Below are positions 11,086 to 22,005 of a stretch of 64,000 bases of DNA, piece after piece. The DNA comes from Chlorocebus sabaeus. Its lineage: Eukaryota; Chordata; Mammalia; Primates; Cercopithecidae. The notes beneath the pieces are model-generated. The model searched no databases. It saw only the letters and a list, made by a program, of their open reading frames with translations, and was not told the origin of the DNA. How positions within the stretch are numbered: position 1 is the first letter of the stretch; the number at the start of each line of letters is the position of its first letter. Position numbers and translations under genes: made by a program. The stretch lies in the NCBI RefSeq assembly GCF_047675955.1, contig NC_132914.1, positions 43,486,521 to 43,550,520 on the forward strand, written 5' to 3'.

Positions 11086-14076
11086 ACATTAGTTTATCAA
11101 AAGAATTTATTAGAAAATATTACACACTACATACATATTTATTTAAGAGTATAATTTCAGTAGACAGCACTCCAACTTCATAATAAAAACAATATCTCAT
11201 GGACCCTGGGGCAATCACTGTGCTTCTGAAGCTACATCTTTTGGATGGAACATTCAAGCAGTATACACTGTGGCCATTTAAAGGAAGGTAAGAGAAAAAA
11301 ATGTGGTAATTACCAAAACAAATTTTAAAAAAGCACAAAACTTTTAGAATGTTAATGGATAACTACTATTAGTCTCAAAATTCTAGGCATTTCTATAAAA
11401 CATCGGTCAATGTGACTAGTAAATGAAAGGGACCAAGGTTTCAAAGATCAAGTCAATACTGAACCTTGATAAATAACAAAACGAAATGTAACTCCATAAA
11501 ATGTTTCTGATTAAGTTTGTGCCCATGCAAAATTAACATAAATTTCTTAAAGAATGAGGAATGTTAAAGCAATGTATTTTTTCAACATAAAGCATGCATT
11601 TTCTAATACATTCTTAAACATTTCAAAATTTTAAGTTTGAATTCCAATCAAATAATACTCTTCATTAGCTATTAATGCAGTCTAACCAGTGCCCCAATCA
11701 GATATGGAACACACACTTGTTATTGTCATGGAAATAATTCATGGGAGTGCTACTAAAGATATATGAGACTTCAACTCTTGACCACACCACTTTTTCTCCA
11801 AAACTATAGAACTTGTTTGCAAAAGCTAAATGGTATAAAGCACATTTTAAAATGTCACCCAATTCTCAAATGTCACTGAAAGAAAATGCAGGAAAAGTAT
11901 GTATTGTGTGATTAATCAACTTAGACACAGCAATTTGCTGCAAAAATTTCAAAGTATGAACTAGCCTTAACTCAAAATACTTTGAATATTCACAAAATTG
12001 TTTGTAGAGTTCTAACCTAAAACAACTAAGGAGGTGTGCCTTGATATTCTGAAACACTGTCTTAATACTTTATTAGAAGAAATACGCTTGAAATTTCTTT
12101 ATCATAATCTAAATGCAAACTTTAAAAATATATACCAGTAGAATACCATATTACAAATGCCCAGAAATGTAGAATGAAGGTCAAAAACTGCTTGGAAATA
12201 TTTTTATGACTACACTCATAACTTAACAAAGCTTATGAACTAGCACATTCATTATGGGGCCAACATTTCAAAATATTTTGCCTATCAAAGCTAGCACCAG
12301 GAAAAGTATTATGCACGTAAAATTGAGAAACAGATAATCCTTACTTTAGAAAAGCACAGTTCTACAGAGTATTGCTCTGGCTAGTTTAGCTAGTAAAAGG
12401 GTCAGTTTATCTCACGGAGGCATGTATCTCCTTGGATCCATTAACTTATCTGAAGAACTTTCCAGGTACTTGGTATGTACTGAAAATTCTTACTGGAATC
12501 AGAGTTTATCATGGAGAAAACCCATTGTTCTTTCAAGATGCTAGTTAAAATAATGGCACGATAAACATTTTAAACTTACCTTTTATAAAAACTGAGATAT
12601 TCTAGTACTAAAAAGAGGAAAACAAACAAACAACAAAACAAAACAAAAAAACAAATCCCTAGTCCCTGAAAGGCTAACCAAGACTCCATTATTCAATGTT
12701 CCCCTGCATTTCTAAAACACAGGTTTCATTGGCTAGAATTTTAGAATTCTGCAACATGGCTAATGGCTACCACCTGATCACCAGATTAACACTGCATTCA
12801 TTGTAACAAGTGTGAAAATAATTTCATCAGTGATTAAACAACGACTTTATGCTAGTGCCATGAGTCTTGTAATTCTTAGTCCCAAGGAAGGGAGAATAAC
12901 AGCTTAACAGCAATTCTCAAATTGGCACAAATAATTTATCATCTGCAATGGGTAGAAGAAGATACTATGAAAGAACATAATTTCTACAAAGTCAACACTT
13001 TTTTTTTTTTTTTTTTGAGACGGAGATTTGCTCCTTTTGCCCAGGCTGAAGTGCAATGGCACGGTCTCAGCTCACTGCAACTTCTGCCTCCTGGGTTCAA
13101 CTGATTCTCCAGCCTCAGCCTCCCGAATAGCTGGGATTACAGGCATACACTAACACGCCTGGCTAATTTTTGTATTTTTAGTAGAGACGGGGTTTCACCA
13201 TGTTAGCCAGGCTGGTCTCGATGATCTAACCTCAGGTGATCCACCCGCCTCAGCCTCCCAAAATGCTGGGATTATAGGCGTGAGCCATCATGCCCAGCCG
13301 AAAGTCAACAATTTTTCCAAATCTTTTTCCTCAAAGTCTTCAACAAAGACTTTGAACTGCCAAAGTTGTAATCTAGTAAGTCAAACTGCTTATCTCAATT
13401 CGGGGTAAAAAAAAGGCACAAAAGAAAAACAAGCAGCATAACCTTTATTTGGTCACACAATAGGTGAAGAGTGTCTCAATGTTTTCAACACTAAATTTTA
13501 CTCATGTGATAATTTTTTTCTATCTAGGCAATTTATTCAGCTATGTGCTTTAAAAATACACATTAGGAACTCTGCAACTGATATGTTCTATTTAATATTA
13601 GAAACATTTTTCATGGTAATACATTATTTAACTTTCTATAATTAGAGGGAAAAAAATCAATCATAAAGATCATACTTTATATTTTAACCTGACAGAATAA
13701 ATGCATTTTATATATATATCTCTTTGAAAACCAGTGCATTTAGAAGTTTCTAATTTATGCACTCCATTGCTCTAATCAAAAAGCTATACATCTTTCAGTA
13801 TCGACACTATAACACAGTCCTAGTAAAGATGCACATTCCTTTCAACCCTTTACTTTCCCTTGAATTTTGTGGGGGAGGTTGGAGGGGAAGGAAGGATACA
13901 GAAGTTGCAGTGCAGACCTATATTTATTTAGAACAAAACATCATATCCTATGTTAAAAAAATAATTTTATCAAAACCAAATTTCAATCACAGTTATGTAT
14001 GATTTTCAGTTAATGGTACATGTTGAAATTGCACTTTGCAGATATCCTGATAATGTCTTTGACAGCGTTCCCCATT
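11086..14076 (-). other. SCAF11: Likely SCAF11 3' UTR
   Basis: AT-rich sequence after the stop with no open frames of interest. AATAAA hexamers on the minus strand lie at 13928-13923, 13449-13444, 12074-12069 and 11111-11106, so alternative polyadenylation is possible. I take the most distal one as the main end because recognisable L1 and Alu debris begins just beyond it. The only clear repeat inside is the Alu at 12999-13300. The distal end is inferred. Confidence 0.5.
12999..13300 (-). mobile_element. Alu in the SCAF11 3' UTR
   Basis: Full-length Alu in the same sense as the SCAF11 transcript. A 10 bp duplication, aaagtcaaca, flanks it (12989-12998 and 13301-13310). Confidence 0.96.
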
Positions 14077-14223
14077 TCAGCCTATGTTTTTTTCAGTAGA
14101 CACAGGTTCTTCCAGAGTTTTCTTTTGGCTCCCCTTCCGTGAATATTTGTATTTGTCTACATAGGCTTTAACCAGATTTGCCACTTTAGTAGAATTTACT
14201 TCTCCACTCTTACTATGACAAAC
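14077..14223 (-). CDS. SCAF11: SCAF11 last coding exon and stop codon
   Basis: Encodes 48 residues, 1417-1464, from VCHSKSGEVNSTKVAN to STEKNIG, then TGA at 14079-14077. It completes the C-terminal helical domain (KVANLVKAYVDKYKY) with a short polar tail. The acceptor is ttttttcttag. The preceding intron is only 268 nt. Confidence 0.97.
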   Translation of the reverse strand, partial: VCHSKSGEVNSTKVANLVKAYVDKYKYSRKGSQKKTLEEPVSTEKNIG

Positions 14224-15658
14224 CTAAGAAAAAAGGGGTGGGGGGTAAACTTTTTTCATGCTTAAAGGGATTAAAGCCAAAATAGAAAGCTTTGTGAAAA
14301 ACAACCCCAAAGAGATAACCAGACTTATTTTCATGTTTCATTATCTCATACAAACTAGTCAAAAGGCAAAAAAGTAGACAGGAATTAGTAGGAGCTAGCT
14401 TTTATTATTTTAATTAAACTTCAGCATTCATTTATTAAAACAGAGGTGGTTCAAAACAATGTGCACATACTCCACTAAAGGCGTAACTTACTTTATCTAC
14501 TGCTTTCCGTACAATTTCTTTATATTCTTCCTTGGTGATATCTTTATTTTGGTAAAATGGTTTAATGGCCAATTTTACCTCTTGTGCTGCTTTTTCTTGA
14601 ATTTGCAATTTCTGATGAGAAGAAAATGTATAATTTATTATTTACCAGTCATATGCTCTCACGAAATTTCAAACAAGAAACTGAAAATACTTCACATTTA
14701 CAATAAGAGACTCTCCAACTATTAACGTGACAAATACAAAACAGTTTATTTACTAAAACATATCAAATATTTCTAAAAACAATTATAAAGTATTACCAGT
14801 AATGTACTGGACATCAACTCATCTAGAGAGAATCCTTCAAATAATACTGGCATTTAGACTGCCAATAAGAAATTCCCTTCACCACTCATACAATAAAAAG
14901 CTGATATTTTTCACCTTTATCATATACAGAATTATGGAGGTTGCTCTCAACCTTGAACTTGCCTTGTCTGTCTTCGAGCTATCTGCGCTGGCTTCCACTG
15001 TAACACTTACTTTGCTTTCTGCCAATTTTACAGCAGCATTAGAGGCTTTGCTGTGACTTGATGACGAAGTATTACCAGAACTTGGTCCCTGAACCGTTCC
15101 CGTATTTCCTGGGGCTGCTGTTGGAGCAGGCAAAACTGGTGTACTCATGTTATTACTTACATGAGAAGAACTAGGAATACCCTGTGTTAAAGAGTTATCA
15201 TCAGTTAATGAATTACTTGTACTCAATAGAAGTCTTTTAGTGATGTATTAGAAATAACATTAAAAAACACAAAGCAAACCAACCTTAGTACTAAAGAAAA
15301 ATGTGTATTTCAGGTAATTATATCTAAAGGGCCCTTTAAAGAAAAATGATTAACACTCTTAAACAGGGCCTTATTTAGATATGTCAAGATGAGTTTTAAA
15401 TTATACATATGTATTATAACATTGACAGCAACACTAAAAACAAGGAGGAGAAGAGCTTTTAAAGAACTGTATCTTTCCTGCAAGGATCTTCAGGAATATT
15501 AATGAAAATAAATGCCCCCACTTTAAAGATTGGAAAAAATAAGGCAGTAAAATCAAATGGCTTATAGTAAGTTGATAGGAGAAAAAGATTAAGATACAAA
15601 ATACTAAAATCCAATTTCCCTATTCTTTCAACTCTATCGTACTGTCAGGATTCTACTT

Positions 15659-15693
<35 letters not shown>

Positions 15694-18600
15694 TTTTTTG
15701 AGACGGAGTCTTGCTCTGTCGCCCAGGCTGGAGTGCAGTGGCCAGATCTCGGCTCACTGCAAGCTCCGCCTCCCGGGTTCACGCCATTCTCCTGCCTCAG
15801 CCTCCCGAGTAGCTGGGACTACAGGCACCCGCCACCTCGCCCGGCTAGTTTTTTTTTGTATTTTTTAGTAGAGACGGGGTTTCACCGTGTTAGCCAGGAT
15901 GGTCTCGATCTCCTGACCTCGTGATCCACCCGTCTCTGCCTCCCAAAGTGCTGGGATTACAGGCTTGAGCCACCGCGCCCGGCCTATTTATTTATTTTAT
16001 TTATTTATTTATTTTGAGACGAAGTCTCACTCTCTCCCACGCTAGAGTTCAGTGGCACAATCTTGGCTCAATGCAATCTCCGACTACTGGTTCAAGTGAT
16101 TCTCAAGCCTCAGCCTCCAAGTAGCTGGGATTACAGGCATGCATCACCCCGCCTGGCTAATTTTTGTATATATATATATTTTTAAGACAGAGTCTTGCTC
16201 TGTCACCCAGGCTGGAGTGCAGTGGCACAATCTCGGCTCACTGCACCCTCCGCTCCTGAGTTCAAGCAATTCTCCAGTCTCAGCCTCCTGAGTAGCTGGG
16301 ATTACAGGTGCCCGCCACCACACCCAGCTAATTTTTGTATTTTTAGTAGAGGCAGGGTTTCACCATGTTGGCCAGGCTGATCCTGACCTCGTGATCCGTC
16401 CACCTTGGCCTCCCAAAGTGCTGGGATTACAGGCGTGAGCCACCGTGCCTAGCCTAATTTTTGTATTTTTGGTAGAGATGGGGTTTCACCATGTTGGCCA
16501 AGCTGGTCACGAACTCCTGACTTCAACTGATCCACCTGCCTTGGCCTCCCAACGTGCTGGGATAACAGGTGTCAGCCACCGTGCCCGCCTAGGATTCTAA
16601 AATTTTTTGAAGGCAGTCATAAAATTATAAGCAACACAATGTTTGCAAATTATTCAAATTTTCTATGTCTCACAAAGGCACTTCTCCTTTCTTTTCAGCA
16701 TGATAAATTCATGAAAATGAAACACAGATGGTAATGGATAATGAACAGCCTTATCTAGTGTTTGTCTGAACAAGACAATAAAAACTTCATCATAGTACTT
16801 AATCACTAGTTCCCACCGCCCCATACACCCCCCATAAACAATGCAAAACAGCAGAAAAATGTAAAGCGCCTACCACTTGATTCTAATTTGGTTTATAATT
16901 TGGTTTACTTAATATGAAAAAAAAAAATCCTGTTCAGATATAAGTAACAGCATGTATGTAGCTTGGATTTGGTAATAAGTATTTAATTAATTTTCTAATT
17001 TGGGAGTTGGGGGGTTTTGAGAAGGACAGCGAAAGAGGGACTATGAAGGTTTACCACAACTAAAATCAAATAAACAAATTGTTTTTGAATGCCAGGATGC
17101 CTTTTTTTGAACATCTGTCCTGAACAGCTAAATGTTTACAATGGCTATATTGATTAAACTTGAGTTGCTAAAAACATACCTGCAATTGCTTTCCATCTGG
17201 TTGTGAAGTAATGTAGTTGACTTGTTGGGATGGTGGGGGAGGGGGTGGTGGTGGTGGTAGTCCCTGAGATACACCGGTAGGAGCGGCTACCTGCATGAGG
17301 GGCACTCCTGTGTGGAGATGCAAGGGTAGCTGAGGATGAACGTTAAATGGATTGCGTTGGATGTTCATCAAAGGAGTATGAACACCCACTGGATATGGGA
17401 AGATATTCATAGGCTGGTGTTGTGCATTCATTTGTTGCTGCATTACATTCATTTGTGGTTGCATCATATTTATAGGTAGCTGAGAACCATCAACTTGCTG
17501 GTTTGTTTGGTCTTTTAGGCTAGAATCTATCAAAAGAAAAAAAGCTTGTGAAAAAAATCATGTTATAAATCTCTATAGACAGAGAAACAACCACTGGTTA
17601 CAGTAAAATTAAATAGCAATTAATAGGCTCAGTATAACAGTACCAATCTCCAATTGCTTAATTTAATCCTATCATTTCTAAATAATGTGAACTGATTTTC
17701 TAACTGAAAGAAAACATTTGGCCAGGCGCGGTGGTGCAAGCTTGTAATATCCCAGCACTTTGGGAGGCTGAGGTGGGTGGATCACCTGAGGTCAGGAGTT
17801 CGAGAGCAGCCTGGCCAACATGGTGAAACCCCATCTCTACTAAAAAATTACAAAAATTAGCCAGGTGTGGTGGTGGGCGCCTGTAATCCCAGCTATTCGG
17901 GAGACTGGAGAATCGCTTGAGCCCAGGAGGTAGAGGCTGCAGTGAGCAGAGATCATGCCATTGCACTCTAGCCTGGGCAAAAAAAAAGAAACTCCACCTC
18001 GAAAAACAAAACAAACATTCACCTGAAAATATGTTTTAAGAGTAAGTTCATGCAAAACATACATCAACAATCAAGAAACTGACTAGTTAAAAAAAAAATC
18101 ACATAAAATTTAGTTACTAAATTATAAGATTATTCAATTTTTATATCTTCAACAGCCTTTTTCTTGCAATGTTCTTAACAAGAAGAAAAAAGGAACTATA
18201 AATTTTTACTATTAAAACAATGGCTTATTTTATTTGTATGAGAACAATTATCAAAAAAATTAAAAGTATACATATCTGAAATCAACAAATTAGAAGTTAA
18301 ATCCTGCACAGGAATATCCCAAACTCTTCTATTGTAGCAAACAGTGCTGAAAATATTTAAGTCTTTGGCAAGGTCTGGAGCAGAGGTAGCGTTAATAATA
18401 TACTTCTGTAGATAAATGTGCGTGTATATACATCTATATAATGCAAAGTGACCTATAAACAACTAGGGTTCAGCTTGTTATAAAAACTACAAATAAGGAT
18501 CATTTCAACTCATACAAATAACATATTAAATTTATAATTCTTCAAATAAAACAGTATCAATAAATCAACAAGAATACATTACCCTGTCCAGATGTTTCCT

Positions 18601-21600
18601 CCTCTTGTTTCATCCATCCAGACTGTGGACCTGTAGAATTTCTGCCTCGTCGCGAGTAGTAGTTTTGTACATCTGCTGGCAAAGTCTTTCTCACAGCCCA
18701 GCTAGATGCAGATGTCCATCCAGATCTATCTGCTGGTGTATCAAATGAGAACTCCTGCTCACTTTTCCGCTTATAGGATTGCTGTTCCACAAACTTGAAA
18801 GATTCACTCCCTGAACTGTTTGAATTCCCTGACAGTGGTTTTCGATTTTGCCACCTATTTTCATTCTGATCTTTATAGGCAAAACTACTTCTGTAAGTGC
18901 CTCTGCCACGGTTGCCTCTGCCTCTACCACGGTTAGATACCCAACCAGAACCAAAGTTTTTATTCCAAGAATTTCCTGAATTTTCATTTCTATTTTCTTC
19001 CCAGTGAGACTCTTTCAACTTTTCTGGATTTCTGGTTCTTGGATCAGGCCCAGAGTTTATTTTTTCTGTTATCCAACTGGGACAGTCATTTCTATGTTTG
19101 TCAGCAGAATTTGGATCATCAGCATCTAGATGGATGTCATTTTTTTCTTTTCTTGTATTTTCATTTTGTTTCTCTGGGTCATTCTTTCTGTACCGATCAT
19201 TTCCTCGTGGACATCTCCAACCATCATTTGCCCATCTTCCCTTCCACCGGGGAGAGTAACTATCTCTGTCAATTCTACCAAACGATGAACTCTTACTTTT
19301 TGCTCTACATCTTGAGGGGGACCTAGAATGAGATCTGGACCTAGACCACTTTCTGGTTCTCCTCTCTCTCTCTCTCCTCTGCCCATCTCTATCACTTTCT
19401 CGTTCTCTGCTCTGGGACCTGGATTTTTCTCCTGGGGAGGAATCTTTCACTCTTGGCTGAGATCTTTTGTTCTCTCTAGAAGTTTCTCTTCTTGGTGACA
19501 GTGATTCAGATCTTCTGCTTTCCCTAGTAGTATCCCTTTTTGGAGACCGAGACTGAGACTGTCTCCTTTCTCTTGCAGTATCTTTTTTTGGGGACTGAGA
19601 ACGGGATTTTTTCCGGCCTCTGGCTGCCTCATTCTTAGGAGATGGTGATTGAGACTTCCTGCTTTCTTTCCCAGTTTCTCTTCTGGGAGATGGAGACTGG
19701 GGCCGCTTCTTTTCTTGTGGAGTGTCTTTGTTGGGAGACCAAGTTGTAGATGGAGAATGAAATCTAGATCTTCGAGTACGAGGCTTTCTGGCTTTATCTA
19801 TGGTATCTTTTGGGCTCTCAGATGGTTGAGAAACAGTTTCAACCTTTTCATCTGCAAGATCAGAAGACGGCATATTATTTTCGGAACTGTGTGTCACAGA
19901 ATTTTCATTCATTTGCTTAAGATCAGCATTTATAGATGGTTCAACTTCACATTCATTTTGGTCACTGCAAAATGAATCACACTCCATAGGTATCATTTCA
20001 TTGTTGTCCTCACTAAAATGCTTCTGAATCTGTTCAATGTGTGTTTTAGGCAACTCCGTAGATCTAGGATGTTCGGTCAGCGATTCATTCTTTTCTTCTA
20101 AAGATTTTTCCAATTTGGTGTTCATAAGATTATTTTTTAATAAATTATTTTCAGAGTCTTGAACATTATTGAAATCTTCATTCCCAAAAGTATCACATGT
20201 TGCAATTATTTCTACATCTTCAGTTTCAACATGCCCAAGCAATTGAACATCTGGGCTCTCAATAGATTGTCTGTCCACCGTTTGTATAATTTCACCCTCA
20301 GAAGATTTTAACTTGGGGCTCTCTATAAGCTCCTCTGTTTTTAGTGTAGAATCTTTATGTTCAGTAACTTCTACTATGGAACTCTTTGTCATTTTTTCTT
20401 CATTAACCACTGACTCGACATTCTCAGATAACTCACTTAGGGGACTAGATACAGGTTGGTGCACTTTGCTTTCAGATGTTAAACATGTAGGGAAATCATT
20501 TGGAAGATGAACTGTACATATATCTGCCTTTACCTCTGATTCTGAAAGTCCAGATATCGGGTCTTGCTTTTCCAATGGATCACCTCCTTTTTCAAAAGTA
20601 TTTTTAGAAGTCTCACTTTCCGAACACAAAACTTTAGCCTCTAAACCTGTATTCTCAAGTTTTTTAACTTCCCCTTCCTCACCAACTAGCATAGGAGGAT
20701 CCTGAGCACAAGACTCAGAAGATGAAGATTCTACTCTTTCCTCTGTATCATGATTTGCAGTATGCTTCTTACTTTCTTCTATTTGCTCATTGCAATTTTT
20801 CAAGCAATCAGCAGACTGGTTTTCTACATGTGTCTGCACAATACAAATGTTAGTACTGTCTACATCTGATTGGTGCTCTTTTTCTAACACAGGTGATGTG
20901 TCAGATTCTGCTGTTTCTTCATCTACTGAATCATTGGAAGATGATTTTTCAGGGGCAGCTACAGAGCTCCGAAGTTTCTTTTTCAGTAAAGGTGGTTTTC
21001 TTCCTCTTCTTACAGACTTCCGTTTTGGAGCCTGTCTTGTTTGCTTTTCTGACTCAGCTGAAGAGGGAACACTTAAAGATGGATTACTGTTACCTGGGGT
21101 ATCACACCCAGAATTGTTTGATATTGGGGATCTCTGAGACTGACTGGCTGTTTCGGCTCTTGTGTTACGTGTAGACCTCCTTGTAGGAGTTGTCATTGCA
21201 GGTTTCCGTCTTGATCCTCTGGTATTTGATGTACCAGAAGTTTGCTTCTTTTCTTCCCCTTCTTGAGGATGTGCTAATGCATATCCTTTGCAAGAAGTAC
21301 CTAATATTTTTTTTTAAAAAAAAAGGGTAAAAAATATGTGTTTTAAGAAACAGTAATTTGGCTTTAGCTAATTTTAGCATAAAACAGTCTGCAACAGAGT
21401 GAAACAAAATACTTACAAATAAAACTATTAATAAATGCACAGCTACTAACCTCTGAGTAATATGAGGTATTCATCAACTTTCTTAATGACACTGAAATAA
21501 GTTATAACTAGATTTGTTCCAAGTGGGCAATTTTATAGAGAAAAAAAAGGAAAATAACTTTTGGTCTCGTAACTGCTACTTAATTTTTTTTTTTTTCGGA

Positions 21601-21973
21601 GACAGGGTCTCACTCTGTCACCCAGGCTGGAGTGCAATGGTGTGATCACTGGAGCAATCATCGCTCACAGAAGCCTCAACCTCCCAGGCTCAAGCGATCC
21701 TCCCGCCTCAGCCTCCCAGGTAGCTGGGACTACAGGCACGCGCTACCATGTCCAGCTATTTTGTATTTTTAATAGAGACATGGTTTCGCCATGTTGCCCA
21801 AGCTGAAATCAAGTGATCTGCCTGCCTCGGCCTCCCAAAAGTGCTGGGAATACAGGCGTGAGCTACTGCGCCCAGCCATGACCTGGGATTATCTAGGCAA
21901 AAGGAGAGAGAAAATGGTCAAGTTATTCATGAATTAATAAAGACTCAAACTATTTATTAATAATTAACAGATG

Positions 21974-22005
<32 letters not shown>

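Larger units (their letters stand above)
15182..17179 (-). other. SCAF11: SCAF11 intron 11
   Basis: Apart from the Alu nest at 15658-16590, the flanks (15182-15650 and 16591-17179) show nothing recognisable. Confidence 0.85.

Noticed and set aside
14879..15226. Longer minus-strand frame extending past both ends of coding exon 12
   Set aside because: The added residues on both sides are intronic; the exon limits follow from the AG at 15183-15182 and the GC donor at 14962.
20790..21137. Plus-strand frame of 115 codons inside the large SCAF11 exon
   Set aside because: It is the shadow of a long, conserved coding exon on the other strand.
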